A stretch of 64,000 nucleotides of DNA from Rhodococcus yananensis (GCF_020515525.1 NZ_JAIYEP010000001.1:62001-126000), one strand, 5' to 3'; numbered from the stretch's first letter, positions 7,917 to 18,382 are shown. Numbers and translations are program-made. The notes: generated from the letters alone by a model not told the origin.

Positions 7917-9116
7917 TCACACGCCGAGTTCGACGTCCCGCAGAGTCTCGCGGATCACGCAGCGGGTTCCCGTGTAGATCGTCGGCATGCACTTGTTGCA
8001 GTGGATGCACAGACCCTCGTGCGCGACCTCGCGCCGCATCTTGTCGACGACATACGGATCGCGCAGGAGCGCGCGGCCCATCGCGACGAACTCGAAGCCT
8101 TCGTCGAGCGCGGTCTCCATCGTGTCGCGGCGGTTGATTCCGCCCAGCAGGATCAGCGGCAGCGACAACTCCGACCGGAACTGCCGCGCCATCGGCAGGA
8201 AGAACGCCTCCTCGAACGGGAGCTTCGGGAAGATCCTCGGGCCGTACAGCTTCAGGCCCCAGCCGACCAGTTTCGGCTGCGACTCCTGGAATTCCTTCAT
8301 CGGGACGTCGCCGCGGAAGAAGTACATGCCGTTGAGCAGGGAGCTTCCGCCCGTGAGCTCCATCGCGTCGATGTGCCCGTCCGATTCGATGAGTTTCGCG
8401 ATGGGCAGCGATTCGTCGAGCCACAGTCCCTTGGGTACGCCGTCGGTCATGTTGAACTTCGCGGTGATCGCGACGTCGTCGCCGACCGCGCGCCGAACGG
8501 CTTCGAGGACGCGACGGGGGTAGGCGCTGCGATTCGCGACGCTGCCGCCGTAGCGGTCGGTGCGCTTGTTCAGGTTGGGACTGAAGAACGAGCTGAGCAG
8601 ATAGTTGTGCCCGAGATGGATCTCGAGCGCATCGAAGCCGGAATCCACGGCGTACCGCGCGGCGGTGGCGTAATCGTCGACGATCGTGTCGAGTTCGGCG
8701 AGGGTGGCACCCTTCACGAGTCCCATTCCGGGCGCGCTGATGCGTGTGGACGGGGCGGTGCTGCGCATGCCGTTGGAGATCTGGTTGGCGACGAGGCCCG
8801 CATGACCGATCTGCGCCGACGCGAGCGCACCTTCGGCGTGGACGGAGTCGGTGAGCCTGCGGAGTCCGGGCACGGCGTCGGCATCCAGGACGAGGGTGTC
8901 GCGGTGCACGCGGCCGGCGGGTGACACGGAGCAGTAGGCGACGGTCGTCAGTGCCGTTCCGCCGCGTGCGACCTCGGTGTGGAACTCGACGAGGTCGTCG
9001 GAGACGGCGCCGCGCGGCATGACTCCTTCGAATGTGGCCGCTTTGACGATGCGGTTGCGCAGCGTCAGCGGTCCGAGACGGGCGGGTTCGAACACGGTCG
9101 GTCGCGGCGAAGACAT
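7917..9116 (-). CDS. NADH:flavin oxidoreductase, Old Yellow Enzyme family with C-terminal Fe-S motif
   Basis: A 399-aa FMN-binding TIM-barrel reductase of the OYE / 2,4-dienoyl-CoA reductase type. It has the family HLGHNYLLSSFFSPNLNKRTDRYGGS segment split across residues about 180-205 and ends with CxxCxxC-x9-C (residues 370-386, CIHCNKC then GTRC), which resembles a [4Fe-4S] site. The FAD/NAD domain that follows this motif in full dienoyl-CoA reductases is absent, so electrons must come from a partner or directly from reduced cofactor. The natural substrate is unknown. It is divergent from a TetR gene 96 bases away and sits as an insertion between trxB and sigM relative to M. tuberculosis. 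Confidence 0.85.
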   Translation of the reverse strand: MSSPRPTVFEPARLGPLTLRNRIVKAATFEGVMPRGAVSDDLVEFHTEVARGGTALTTVAYCSVSPAGRVHRDTLVLDADAVPGLRRLTDSVHAEGALASAQIGHAGLVANQISNGMRSTAPSTRISAPGMGLVKGATLAELDTIVDDYATAARYAVDSGFDALEIHLGHNYLLSSFFSPNLNKRTDRYGGSVANRSAYPRRVLEAVRRAVGDDVAITAKFNMTDGVPKGLWLDESLPIAKLIESDGHIDAMELTGGSSLLNGMYFFRGDVPMKEFQESQPKLVGWGLKLYGPRIFPKLPFEEAFFLPMARQFRSELSLPLILLGGINRRDTMETALDEGFEFVAMGRALLRDPYVVDKMRREVAHEGLCIHCNKCMPTIYTGTRCVIRETLRDVELGV

Positions 9117-9212
9117 GCCCCTACTTTCGATGCCGGTGGTATCGTAATTGTGGTCCGACTATAGCCTTGCGGGACATCGCACCGCCACCGTCGATTCAGA
9201 AAACAGGGACGA

Positions 9213-9797
9213 ATGCCTGACGCCGCACCCGGACGCCCCCGCGACCCGCGTATCGACGCCCACGTCCTCGAGATCACCCGCAGGATGCTCGTCGAACGGG
9301 GGTGGGACGGACTCAGCATGCGGGCGCTCGCGGGTGAGGCGGGAGTCGGGCGCGCAACCCTGACCCGCCGGTGGCCGACCAAGGCGCACCTGGTTCTCGA
9401 CGCGCTGCTGGGCTCCGCACCGGATCTCGCCCCGTACGGCGGCATCGACCGGCGAGGGTGGATCGAATGGGTGGTCACGGCCAGCGCCGAACTGTTCTCC
9501 CGCCCCGATGTCCGGGCCGCGCTGCCGGGGTTGCTCGCGGCGCTGCGCGACCACGAGGATCTGCGGACGGCCCTGTGGCGGACGTTCAGCGGTCCGAGCA
9601 CCGCGCTGTTCGTCGACGGGGGAACCGACTCCGGTGATCCCGAGCTGTCGGATGCGCAGTTGGACGCGCGCGCAGTGCTGGTCATGGCAGCGGGATCGGC
9701 GCTCTTCGCCGGTCTGATCGCGGCCGAGGACGACACCCCGGCGCTGCGCGCACGCATCCTCGAACTGCTCCTGCCGGTTGCGCGCGATCGCGGGTGA
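9213..9797 (+). CDS. TetR-family transcriptional regulator
   Basis: A 194-aa regulator with an N-terminal helix-turn-helix (about residues 15-60: SMRALAGEAGVGRATLTRRW) and a C-terminal ligand domain resembling the TetR_C_16/33 type (VVTASAELFSRPDVRAALPGLLA). AGGGA lies just before the ATG. Because it is divergent from the OYE gene, it probably represses that gene and itself; the ligand is not predictable. No clean palindrome was found by eye in the 96-base gap. Confidence 0.85.
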   Translation: MPDAAPGRPRDPRIDAHVLEITRRMLVERGWDGLSMRALAGEAGVGRATLTRRWPTKAHLVLDALLGSAPDLAPYGGIDRRGWIEWVVTASAELFSRPDVRAALPGLLAALRDHEDLRTALWRTFSGPSTALFVDGGTDSGDPELSDAQLDARAVLVMAAGSALFAGLIAAEDDTPALRARILELLLPVARDRG

Positions 9798-9804
9798 GCC
9801 CGCG

Positions 9805-10506
9805 TCAGCCGAGAACCTCCACCTGCACTGTCGCGGGATCTGCTGCACTGCAGTGTGTTCCGACGACCAGCGCGGTGAGTTGGGGTGGCACGGGGCCACT
9901 GAGCAGCAACGCGATCACCTCGTCGCCCGCTCCCCGGATCACCTGGGAACCGACGATCACCGAATCGGGTGCGAAACCGTTCGCCGACAGGCACTCCCCC
10001 AACCGGTCGGGATCCGACAGCGGGCCGAGCCCGGAACTGCCGACGACGGCGCGAAGTGCGTCGGGGGGCAGTGTGCCGTCCACGAGGTGGGTGCCCCCAC
10101 CGGTCGCCGGCTGCGCCTGCGGCGCGGTGTCGTCGCCGCCCGGTCGCAACCCGAACGCGATGACGGCGGCGCATGCCGCGGCGACACCGATCCCGGCCGC
10201 GGCCGCCGCCCAGCGTCCGACCCGTGCCGGAGCGGGCCGTTCCCGAGCCGCCAGCGCGGTGTCGATCCGCGCGGCGATCTCGGGTGGGATCCGTCCGCCC
10301 TCACCCGCGCCGTCGACGTCCGGTACCCGCAGTTCACGCAATTGCAGCCGGATGTCATCGAACCGGTCGAGAATCGCCATGGCGTCGGCGTCGCGGCGGA
10401 CCGACGACCACAGTCGCTCGGCGACGGCATCGTCCAGAACCCCCGCGTGCAGATCGGCCAGCAGCGCGACAGGGTACGGCGGACGGGGAAGATCGTCCTC
10501 GTTCAT
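9805..10506 (-). CDS. Anti-sigma factor for SigM (RsmA/Rv3912-type)
   Basis: A 233-aa predicted single-pass membrane protein. A cytoplasmic N-terminal part with regularly spaced Leu/Arg (about residues 1-85) is followed by one membrane helix (WAAAAAGIGVAAACAAVIAF, about 97-116) and an extracytoplasmic domain of about 115 residues. It lies just downstream of sigM, as Rv3912 does in M. tuberculosis, where it holds SigM inactive. The start is the ATG at 10506 with GAGGAG upstream; ten more codons are open before it. The name rests mainly on the position and topology, since such anti-sigma factors are poorly conserved. Confidence 0.82.
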   Translation of the reverse strand: MNEDDLPRPPYPVALLADLHAGVLDDAVAERLWSSVRRDADAMAILDRFDDIRLQLRELRVPDVDGAGEGGRIPPEIAARIDTALAARERPAPARVGRWAAAAAGIGVAAACAAVIAFGLRPGGDDTAPQAQPATGGGTHLVDGTLPPDALRAVVGSSGLGPLSDPDRLGECLSANGFAPDSVIVGSQVIRGAGDEVIALLLSGPVPPQLTALVVGTHCSAADPATVQVEVLG

Positions 10507-10560
10507 GCGCGGAACTCCTCGGCGGGTCGGATGCACTCACCAGATTAAGACGGACCGAAC

Positions 10561-11220
10561 TCACGATCGGTTCCCTCGACCCCGAAAATCCCCGAGAAGT
10601 TGCGCGAGTACGGTGCGGCCCCGCGAGCACCGGCTCTTCACCGTGCCCTCCGGAACCCCCAGCAACCTGGCCGCATCGCGCACCGAATAGCCCTCCACGT
10701 CGACGGCGACGACCGCGGCACGCTGGTCGGCAGTCAGCGATCGCAACGCCGTCGCGATGTCGAGGGCCGTCTCCACATCGACGATGGGATCGTCGTGGCT
10801 CACCGACGCCGACAGTGCATCCTCGATCAGCGGCACGGTGGGCCGTGCCCGGGAACGCCGGATCCGATCCAGACAGGCATTGACGACGATGGTGTGCAAC
10901 CAGCTGCGCACCGCGGCGTCCTCACGGAACGTCGCGGCCCTCCGATGCGCCGACAGCAGCGCGTCCTGAAGGGAGTCGGCGGCGTCGTCCACGGACGGAC
11001 TCACCCGGCGTGCCACCTGCCACAGGTAGTCGTAGTGGCGGCGCACCAGTATCCGGAAGGCGTGCTCGTCGCCCGCCGCGTGCGCAGCCAACAGCGCGGT
11101 GTCCGGCACCCCCGTGTCCGGGCTCCCCGTGTCCGCTACCCCTGTGTCCGCTACCCCTGTGTCAGACCCGTCCCGGAACGAGGACACGGCGATACCGGCG
11201 ATCCCCCCGAATATTCGCAC
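10561..11220 (-). CDS. sigM: ECF RNA polymerase sigma factor SigM
   Basis: A 219-aa extracytoplasmic-function sigma factor with region 2 (about residues 48-110: DEHAFRILVRRHYDYLWQVA and SLQDALLSAH) and region 4 helix-turn-helix (about 160-205: YSVRDAARLLGVPEGTVKSR). In M. tuberculosis SigM controls a small set of secreted and surface proteins. The N-terminus is unusual: about 20 residues are repeats of the pentapeptide DTGVA/P encoded by a 15-bp tandem repeat. Several GTG codons lie in that repeat, so translation may begin inside it. The anti-sigma gene follows 54 bases later and murJ is 63 bases upstream. Confidence 0.93.
   Translation of the reverse strand: MRIFGGIAGIAVSSFRDGSDTGVADTGVADTGSPDTGVPDTALLAAHAAGDEHAFRILVRRHYDYLWQVARRVSPSVDDAADSLQDALLSAHRRAATFREDAAVRSWLHTIVVNACLDRIRRSRARPTVPLIEDALSASVSHDDPIVDVETALDIATALRSLTADQRAAVVAVDVEGYSVRDAARLLGVPEGTVKSRCSRGRTVLAQLLGDFRGRGNRS
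11099..11158. repeat. 15-bp tandem repeat (four copies) within sigM
   Basis: Four consecutive 15-base units of the form GTGTCCG(S)N(C/T)CCC(C/T), the last two identical, start at 11099, 11114, 11129 and 11144; a partial fifth begins at 11159. On the minus strand they encode DTG(V/S)(A/P) near the SigM N-terminus. The unit is a multiple of three, so copy-number change would keep the frame. Confidence 0.85.
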
Positions 11221-11283
11221 GCGCGGATGTTATCCGATTCGTCGGATGCAGCGCCGTTCGTGAGGTTCCGGTCGGAGCCCGGA

Positions 11284-14200
11284 TCAGCGTGCGGCTTCGA
11301 ACGTCACCTCGGAGATCGCGCTCTTGTTGCTGCCACCGCTCGTGCTCAGGTCGGTGATCCACAGCAACACGTGCGACGTACTGCCGTTCGCCTCCACGGG
11401 AATCGCGGTCTCGCCCGAACCCAGTGTGGCGGAACCGATCACCTGGGTCTGGTCGAGTGAGGGATTGTCGGACGGAGCACTGCGCACCTCCACGACGGTG
11501 CCCGGGGTGTCGGTGGTGACGGTGACGTCGGTGAGCGTGGCGGGTTCGGCGAGCGTGACGAGCAACCCGACACCGTTCTTCAGCGACGGAAACGGATCGA
11601 AGTAGGCGTCGGTGCTCCACTCGGTACTCGGATCCCCGTCGATCGCCTGCGCGGCCGTCGCCGGCGAATCCGGTGTTCCCTGGGGGGAATACACGCTGAC
11701 GGAGGTGGCCGCGACCGGACCGGACGCGACGGCCGGTGTCGCGGCGCCCGTCGGGTCCGCGGGAGGAGCGGGCGCCTCCGCGGTGGACGTGAGACCGAAT
11801 TCCTGGCTGGTGAGCGGCAGATCGTTTGCATCGCCCGCAAGCAGATTGGTGATCCACCACCCGATGAGCGCGAGCAGCACCACCGTGGTGATACCCAACC
11901 CGATCAGCGCGGTCATCATGCGCTGCGAATGCTTCTTCTTCTCGGCGAGCGCTTCGGGATCGCTCAGTGCATGGTTCTCGGTGACCGCGGAACGCTGACC
12001 GAGTCGCAGCGCCGGCATCATGTCCGTCTTCTGATCGACGACCGACGCCTGATCGAGAATGTGCTGAACCGTGGCGGCGGTACGGATACCACCGTCCGTG
12101 GACAACGCGCGGACCGCGACGGCGGAGATCTCGAACGGCACATCCGGTCGCAGGACCCGCGGCTCGACGGGCATCCCACCACCGCCGCGTTCGGCCGGGG
12201 GCATACCTCCGACGGTGCCGCCCTTGCGCGCGGTGTCCGCCCCGCGGGCACCCGGCGCCGCGGGTTCGTCGAGCGGCCACCGACCGGTGATCAATCCGTA
12301 CAGGGTCGCGCCGAGACCGTGGACGTCGGAGATCGCGTCGGCATCGGAGAAGGTCGCGGGGAAGGCCAGCACCGCGTCGCCCGCGACACTGATGCGGATC
12401 CGGTCGGGATGGTCGATCGACAACGCGCTGCCCGCGCGATGAGTGGACTCCGCGGCGGCGGCGAGGGCACGCACCGCCCGGGCCGCGCCGATCGGGGACG
12501 GCTCCGTCGTCGACATCTCACGCAACGACCGACCGGGCGTCCACTCGGACACGACGATGCCACCCGAACTGCCGCGCACGACGTCGAGCACACGCGCGAG
12601 ACCGGGCGAATTGATCCGTCCGAGTCGCAGGGTGCGCGACAACACCGACTGGGGTGAGTCCGGTCCCGTCGCGTCGACGGCCTGCTGCTCGGCATCGACG
12701 AACGTCAGTGCCACCTCGCGGTCGAGCTTCACGTCGAGGGCCTGCCAGAACCGCAACCCGCGGGCGCCGCCGTGCGGGGCGAGCAGCCGGTACCGCCCAC
12801 CGGCCACCGACGCGCCGGCGATCAGTTCGGGACCGCGCATCGGACGTGCCGGTGCGGATCCAGCGACGCGCACCGGAGGCAACTGAGGGGAGCCGATCGG
12901 GATGATGCCGGTGTCGAGGTTCGGTTCGCGTGCGGGACGCGCCGGTCGCGCACCCTGCGGCGCCTTCGTCCGGGGCGCGTCGGGTGCCGTCGGAGCGGGT
13001 ACCGCCTGCGTGGCCGCGCCGTCGCTCGGGGCTCCGGGAGCGGCGGACTCGTTCGCTGCCCCGACCGAACCGGAATCCGTCGGCTTCGTCTCACGGGAGC
13101 CGGAATTCGCCGGCTTCGCCTCACCCGACCCGTCCGCACCTGCGCGGTCCTTCGCATCGAGCATGGACTTGCCGGCCGCGTGGTCGTCGCTCACCATCAC
13201 TCCTTCGTCGTCGACTCGTCCACCACTGCCCGTGCGGAGCCTGGGGTCGCCGGGAGCCACGAAATAGCGCGGACCGCGACGCCCCGACCGGATCTGCTGA
13301 CGACCAGGGTACGGGAGTTGTTGCTGTGACCGGTCGCGACCGGGGAAGTCCCGGATCGCCGGGATGACCTCTGTGATCGCGTCGTACGGACCGACACCGT
13401 ATTCGCCGTAGTCGATGCGTGGCAGCACCACCGTCCGCTCCGCGTCGTACTCGCCGTACACGTACGGCGGCAGCGGCGGGACGGGGCGTCGCGGCGCCGT
13501 CGCTGCCGCCGCGCCGCCGGGGGTCTCGTCGGGGGTGTCGGCCGGTTCGTCGCTCGCGCCGCCGCGCAGCCTCCGCCGGACCGCGGCCTCGACGGCCAGG
13601 ATCTCGGGCACTCTGAGCAGCCACATCACCACGAGCGAGACCAGCACCATGAGGACACCGGTGATGCCGACGCGGATGAACGAACCGATGCCGCCGAGCC
13701 GGTCGCTGAGCGCGTCGAGTTGCAGCAGCCGTTCGGTGAGCAGCACCGTGACCGCACCCGCCGCCGACGCGGCCAGGACCTGCCACACCGTGCGGCCGAC
13801 GTTGGTCATCTGCAGGTTCCCGAGCGTGCGGTGCAGCAGGAACCCGCCGATGAACGCACCGACCGTGAAGGCGACGCCCGTGGCGACGCCGAGCAGGACG
13901 ATGACCTGATCGCTGTCGGACGCGACGACCGGGGCCAACGCGGACAGCGCGATCTTGACGGCCGTGATCCCCAGGATGATCCAGGTCGGTGTCCAGGCCT
14001 GTTCCCGCGCGTAGAAGACCCGCAGGTGGATCAACACCAGCGAATACGGGATGAGGGTGAACGCCGACCAGCTGACGGCACGGCCGAGCAGGTCGGCGTT
14101 GCCGGCACCGAAACTGCCGTACGCATACAGAGCGGTACCGATCTGGGGTCCGGCGATCGTGAGGAAGGTGACGATGGGGATCAGCGCGATCATCGTCAGG

Positions 14201-15279
14201 CGGGTCGCGACGGACAGATCGTCCACGACGGCGGGTGTGTCGCCCTCGGCCGCGTTGCGGCTCAGCCGCGGCATGATCGCCGTCAGCACCGTCACACCCA
14301 GCACCCCGTAGGGCAACTGCAGCAGCAGCCACGCGTTGTTGTAGATCGCCGGTCCCGCCTCGTCGGCTGCCGACGACACGCGGGTCGCGAAGATCATGCC
14401 GACCTGACTGATCAGCACGTACAGGATGATCGCGGCAGCCATGCCACCGAACTGCCGCAGCCGATCGTCGAGTCCCCACAGCGGTTTGAGGCTGATGCCC
14501 TCGCGGCGCAGGGCGGGCAGCAGCGACATGGCCTGCGTGACGACACCGAGCAGCACACCGATACCGAGTACCAGCAGTTTCGGGTCGCTCATGCGCACCG
14601 GGTCGAGGGTGATCTCGCCGGGCATCAGGTAGTACAGCACCAGCACACACAGCACGACGACGTTGTTGAGCACGGGCGCCCACGCCCCCGGCTTGAACAC
14701 CTGCCGGGTGTTGAGGATGCCCGTGAACAGGCCGGACAACCCGTAGAACACGATCGCGGGCAACAGCAGGAACGAGAGCGCCGTCGTCAGCGATGTCGAC
14801 ACCTGCCCCGAATCGTCGAGGAAGATGTGCGTGGTCAGCAACGGCGCCGCGGCCACGGCCAGCACGGTCGCCGACCCGAGCAGCACCAGCGCGGCGGTGA
14901 ACAACCGCCGGATGAACTTCTCACCACCGTCGGGATCGTCCCGTTCTGCACGGACCAGCACGGGCACGACGATGGAGGTGAGGACGGCACCGAGCACCAG
15001 CTCGGAGATCATGTTGGGGATCTGGTGCGCGACCGTGAACGAGCTGGCGACACCGGCGCCCAGGAGGGTGAGGATCAGCAGCTGCTTGAGGAAACCCGTG
15101 ATCCGGCTGATCAGCGTCGCCACCGCGATGGATCCGGTCGCGGCCAGCAGGCTCTGTGCGCGCCGGCCACCCCCCGACCCACCGGAGGTGCCGGTCACGT
15201 CGGGAGAGGTCGTCGGAGCCGACACCGTGCCCGCCGTCCGCGCCCCGGCGCCCGCGTCTCGCGTCGAGTTCCCGCTCAT
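11284..15279 (-). CDS. murJ: Lipid II flippase MurJ (MviN) fused to a pseudokinase and C-terminal sensor-like domain
   Basis: A 1331-aa fusion like Rv3910 of M. tuberculosis. Residues about 35-560 form the multi-helix MurJ core that flips lipid II across the membrane. A Pro/Ala-rich charged linker follows (about 575-800), then a kinase fold beginning RYRLLAPHGG (about 825) that lacks the usual VAIK lysine (REVALTF) and the HRD catalytic loop, hence a pseudokinase. A membrane helix near residue 1150 (ALIGLGITTVVLLALIGWW) leads to an extracellular discoidin-like domain. In mycobacteria PknB phosphorylates the pseudokinase and FhaA then binds it to restrain wall synthesis. ATG at 15279 overlaps the upstream stop by four bases. 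Confidence 0.95.
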   Translation of the reverse strand: MSGNSTRDAGAGARTAGTVSAPTTSPDVTGTSGGSGGGRRAQSLLAATGSIAVATLISRITGFLKQLLILTLLGAGVASSFTVAHQIPNMISELVLGAVLTSIVVPVLVRAERDDPDGGEKFIRRLFTAALVLLGSATVLAVAAAPLLTTHIFLDDSGQVSTSLTTALSFLLLPAIVFYGLSGLFTGILNTRQVFKPGAWAPVLNNVVVLCVLVLYYLMPGEITLDPVRMSDPKLLVLGIGVLLGVVTQAMSLLPALRREGISLKPLWGLDDRLRQFGGMAAAIILYVLISQVGMIFATRVSSAADEAGPAIYNNAWLLLQLPYGVLGVTVLTAIMPRLSRNAAEGDTPAVVDDLSVATRLTMIALIPIVTFLTIAGPQIGTALYAYGSFGAGNADLLGRAVSWSAFTLIPYSLVLIHLRVFYAREQAWTPTWIILGITAVKIALSALAPVVASDSDQVIVLLGVATGVAFTVGAFIGGFLLHRTLGNLQMTNVGRTVWQVLAASAAGAVTVLLTERLLQLDALSDRLGGIGSFIRVGITGVLMVLVSLVVMWLLRVPEILAVEAAVRRRLRGGASDEPADTPDETPGGAAAATAPRRPVPPLPPYVYGEYDAERTVVLPRIDYGEYGVGPYDAITEVIPAIRDFPGRDRSQQQLPYPGRQQIRSGRRGPRYFVAPGDPRLRTGSGGRVDDEGVMVSDDHAAGKSMLDAKDRAGADGSGEAKPANSGSRETKPTDSGSVGAANESAAPGAPSDGAATQAVPAPTAPDAPRTKAPQGARPARPAREPNLDTGIIPIGSPQLPPVRVAGSAPARPMRGPELIAGASVAGGRYRLLAPHGGARGLRFWQALDVKLDREVALTFVDAEQQAVDATGPDSPQSVLSRTLRLGRINSPGLARVLDVVRGSSGGIVVSEWTPGRSLREMSTTEPSPIGAARAVRALAAAAESTHRAGSALSIDHPDRIRISVAGDAVLAFPATFSDADAISDVHGLGATLYGLITGRWPLDEPAAPGARGADTARKGGTVGGMPPAERGGGGMPVEPRVLRPDVPFEISAVAVRALSTDGGIRTAATVQHILDQASVVDQKTDMMPALRLGQRSAVTENHALSDPEALAEKKKHSQRMMTALIGLGITTVVLLALIGWWITNLLAGDANDLPLTSQEFGLTSTAEAPAPPADPTGAATPAVASGPVAATSVSVYSPQGTPDSPATAAQAIDGDPSTEWSTDAYFDPFPSLKNGVGLLVTLAEPATLTDVTVTTDTPGTVVEVRSAPSDNPSLDQTQVIGSATLGSGETAIPVEANGSTSHVLLWITDLSTSGGSNKSAISEVTFEAAR

Positions 15280-17705
15280 CGCGTTTCGTACCCTTCGTCG
15301 GCCGGGTCCGGTTCGCCCCGGAACCTGTGCAGAAGTCGTCGTCCGGCGAGGAACAGCAGCAGTGCACCCGCGCATCCCGTGACGATCGCGATGATCCTCC
15401 CGTACGCGTTGGACCGCACCGTCACCTGCGCGGTACTGCCGAGCGGCAGCCCGGACTCGGTCGTCAACGCGAACTCGATGTCCATCTTCAGGGATTCGCT
15501 GATCCGTGCCGGCACGGTCAGGGTTCGGCTGCCGCGCGGGGGAAGCTGCGTCGGCCCGATATCGGTGATCTCCACCCCGTCGGGAACGTCGACGTGCAGG
15601 CGCACGGTGATCCCCACCGGCAGATCGTTGCGGACGACCAGCACCAGCGGGCTCTGTTCCGAGGTCAGGGTGTAGACCCCGCCCGGCGACAGCACCGTCA
15701 CCGATTCGAACACCCGGTCCACCGCCTCGGTGGTCTCGTGGAGGCGGTTCAGCGCGGCGGCGGCAGCGGCCTCCGGATCGGTGCCGCGTCGGTCGGCGGA
15801 GGACAGTGCGCGGACAAGGCCGTGCCGCAGGGGTGCGGTGAACCGTCCGGGGGTGAGCTGTGCCTGGGGATCCTCGACGAAGGCGTCCTGCAGGGTGTCG
15901 AGCCGTTCGGCCTGGTCGGCGGCGAGCGTTGCCGACGACACGGGGACACCGTCCTCGAGTGCCTCCTCGGGGTAGGTGAGGAGCCGGGCCTCGACGTCCC
16001 CGGCCTTCGCCGCCGCATCCGCAACGACCTCCCGGAACGGACGGGGCGTCGCGAGCCCGGACCGCACGAGCGTCCCGAGCAGCGACACCGTCGCCGCCGC
16101 GTCGTCCGGTGACGGCGACCACACCTGCGGTGGGGCGAACACCACGGGATCGGTGGAGCCCCCCGCGGTCGCGGTGCCGTCCGGGGCCGAATCACCCGCG
16201 GCGTTCAGCGCCGGCCACGCGACCGCGGCGAGCGCATCCTGCAACCGCGCGGTCTCCGTGTCCTCGGTCAGGTCGTAGCGTGCGCTCTCCGGCACGAACG
16301 ACGGGGTCTGCGGCCGGTCGCCCATCGCGGCGAAGGCCGCGGCGGACGCGCCGTCGAACACCGCCGCGGTCAAACCGTCGACGCCGCTGACCCGCATCGT
16401 CGACGGACGGGCCGAATACCCGGAGTCGAACGCCGCGTCGGCGAGCAGCGCGGTCACGGGACCGTCCTCGGCGAGCAGTAGCCCCGCCTTCTCGGTGAGG
16501 ACACCGGCATCGGGCCACACCACCGAGTCGAGCGAGTCGACGCCGAGAAGTTCGTCGACGATCACGGCGGGGGCAGCCAGGGCCGTGCCGACGAGCGAGT
16601 CCCGCCCCGCGGATTCCGGGAGTTCCGCCAGCGCCGTCACATCGACCTGGGCGAACGGGAGCGGGGTCGTGCACATCCGTGTCGCCAGGCCACGCAGTCG
16701 CTCGAGCCAGCCGATCGCCGCATCCGTCCCGGAACCCGGGGTGGCGGCGCCGAGCGGGTCGGCGGGGTCGTCGACGACGAGGTATTCGGTGGTCATGCCG
16801 GCGACGGAGACGAGCAGGTCGGGATCGACCGCGAGGCACATCGCGTCGGCGACCCGCGGATCGTTCGCCGCGGTGTCCTCGGCGGCGCGCAGCAACCCGT
16901 CGAGCCTGCCGCCTTCCGTCAACGACGTCGCGAGCGTGTCGTCGACGAAACGCACCGGGTCGGTGGCCGAACCCGGGACACCCGCCGCGATCCGCGGCGT
17001 GTCCGCGAGCGGCCACAGCAGCGTCGTCGGGACGGGTTCGGTGGGGGTGGCGTCGACGGCGGGGAACACGGCGTCGTCGGTGCCGCCCGTGGATTCTCCC
17101 GCTCCGGACTCCCCCGCTCCGTACTCGTCGGCCTCGTACCCGTCGGCACCGTGCTCCCCGGACTCCGGAACACCGAGCACGGGCAGCAGGAAACGGGCGT
17201 CGTCGAGACGCGCCTGCCCGCCGTACTCGGGGGTGCCGTTGACGTTCACCAACAGCGGGTACACCCCCGGCGACGCGATGTTCAGCGACGGAACCAGGGA
17301 AGACCGCAACGGCAGCTCGAGCCGGAAGGTCCGACGCGCTCCCTGCTCGAGACGGTCGGCGACCTCCTCGAAATTGCCGACGGTGTCGAATCCGGACTGG
17401 TCGAGGGTCAGCGACGAGCGGAGCTCACCGGAATCGGTGACCTGCGGGGCGCGCTGCAACCGCACCCACACGTCGTCGACCGCCCGATCACCGATGTTCG
17501 TGACCGTTCCGCTGACCGTCACCACGGGATCGCTCGACGTCGACACCACCTGAGGCGTGATCTCGTCGATGCTCAACCTCAGGAACCGGGGTTCGTCGAC
17601 GGGCTGCGCCGTCGCGGTGACGGGAAATCCCGCGACCGTGACACCGAGAACGAGCGTGAGCACCGAGACGACCGCGGCCGCGGCCCGGGAGAGAACCGAT
17701 CTCAT
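15276..17705 (-). CDS. DUF6049 secreted membrane-anchored protein (Rv3909-type)
   Basis: An 809-aa protein with a signal peptide ([23 protein letters not shown], then an Ala-x-Ala-like site near TATAQP), a long extracytoplasmic region and one C-terminal membrane helix ([18 protein letters not shown]) followed by a short basic tail. It is the homologue of Rv3909, an actinobacterial protein of unknown biochemical function always found beside murJ. The segment near the C-terminus ([20 protein letters not shown]) looks like an immunoglobulin-like strand fold. Start ATG at 17705 overlaps the mutT stop by four bases, and its own stop overlaps the murJ start, so mutT-DUF6049-murJ form one coupled operon for envelope assembly. 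Confidence 0.9.
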   Translation of the reverse strand: MRSVLSRAAAAVVSVLTLVLGVTVAGFPVTATAQPVDEPRFLRLSIDEITPQVVSTSSDPVVTVSGTVTNIGDRAVDDVWVRLQRAPQVTDSGELRSSLTLDQSGFDTVGNFEEVADRLEQGARRTFRLELPLRSSLVPSLNIASPGVYPLLVNVNGTPEYGGQARLDDARFLLPVLGVPESGEHGADGYEADEYGAGESGAGESTGGTDDAVFPAVDATPTEPVPTTLLWPLADTPRIAAGVPGSATDPVRFVDDTLATSLTEGGRLDGLLRAAEDTAANDPRVADAMCLAVDPDLLVSVAGMTTEYLVVDDPADPLGAATPGSGTDAAIGWLERLRGLATRMCTTPLPFAQVDVTALAELPESAGRDSLVGTALAAPAVIVDELLGVDSLDSVVWPDAGVLTEKAGLLLAEDGPVTALLADAAFDSGYSARPSTMRVSGVDGLTAAVFDGASAAAFAAMGDRPQTPSFVPESARYDLTEDTETARLQDALAAVAWPALNAAGDSAPDGTATAGGSTDPVVFAPPQVWSPSPDDAAATVSLLGTLVRSGLATPRPFREVVADAAAKAGDVEARLLTYPEEALEDGVPVSSATLAADQAERLDTLQDAFVEDPQAQLTPGRFTAPLRHGLVRALSSADRRGTDPEAAAAAALNRLHETTEAVDRVFESVTVLSPGGVYTLTSEQSPLVLVVRNDLPVGITVRLHVDVPDGVEITDIGPTQLPPRGSRTLTVPARISESLKMDIEFALTTESGLPLGSTAQVTVRSNAYGRIIAIVTGCAGALLLFLAGRRLLHRFRGEPDPADEGYETR

Positions 17706-18307
17706 GCGAGATGGGCCCCCGGTCCGTCGGCATCCGGCAACCAGGCGGGGTCGAGATCGGCGATGAGCCGGTCGGCGATGGCGGCGAGCTTGCGTTCGTC
17801 GGCGTACGCCAGCCGCGTCCGCAGCTCCCGCAGCGGCACCCACGCCACCTCCGTGACCTCGACGTCGGCGTCCGACAACTCCCCTCCGAGATATCGCAGC
17901 AGATAGTGATGCACAGTCTTGTGGACGCGCCGGCCCTCCGTGACGAACCAGTAGTCGATGCTGCCGAGTTCGGTGAGGACGGTGCTGCGCACCCCCGTCT
18001 CCTCGTGCACCTCCCGCATCGCCGTCTCCTCGGCCGTCTCACCCTTCTCGATGTGACCCTTGGGAAGCGACCAGAGCAACCGGCCGCGGCGGTCCGTACG
18101 GCCGATCAACGCGGCGCACAATTGATCGGTGGGCCCGCCGAGACCGTCCACGACCAGACCCCCGGCCGACGTCTCCCGCACGGTTCGTAAACGCCCCTGA
18201 ACTGCGGGAGCGCTCGCCGCGGAGCCACCGCGGACGGGGTTCTTGCCGCCCGACCCGCGCCGCCGCGAGCTGCGGCGGTTGCGGTTGGCACGTTCTGAGG
18301 GCGACAC
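17702..18307 (-). CDS. NUDIX hydrolase MutT4-like
   Basis: A 201-aa NUDIX hydrolase with the full signature GHIEKGE-x7-REVHEETGV (about residues 95-117 region). It matches MutT4 (Rv3908) of M. tuberculosis, first gene of the operon containing the DUF6049 protein and MurJ. The N-terminal 45 residues are very basic ([16 protein letters not shown]). The start is taken as GTG at 18307; no strong ribosome site precedes it, and the reading frame stays open further upstream only because it lies antisense to pcnA. The physiological substrate (nucleoside triphosphate or capped RNA) cannot be told from sequence. Confidence 0.88.
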   Translation of the reverse strand: MSPSERANRNRRSSRRRGSGGKNPVRGGSAASAPAVQGRLRTVRETSAGGLVVDGLGGPTDQLCAALIGRTDRRGRLLWSLPKGHIEKGETAEETAMREVHEETGVRSTVLTELGSIDYWFVTEGRRVHKTVHHYLLRYLGGELSDADVEVTEVAWVPLRELRTRLAYADERKLAAIADRLIADLDPAWLPDADGPGAHLA

Positions 18308-18382
18308 CTCATAGATAGTAGATGTAAAGGAGTCGGTGCCTGTCGAACCATGCTCCCGGTCCGCTCGGTAAGGTTCGAAGAC

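Noticed and set aside
13720-15675. A 651-codon open frame on the plus strand opposite murJ
   Set aside because: It is antisense to a recognised gene, is extremely rich in Arg, Gln, Asp and His with no domain pattern, and has no ribosome site. Long antisense frames are expected in DNA with very high third-position GC.
15280-16122. N-terminal extension of murJ up to 16122
   Set aside because: The extra 281 codons overlap the well-supported DUF6049 gene in another frame; the ATG at 15279 is coupled to that gene's stop and starts a normal MurJ N-terminus.
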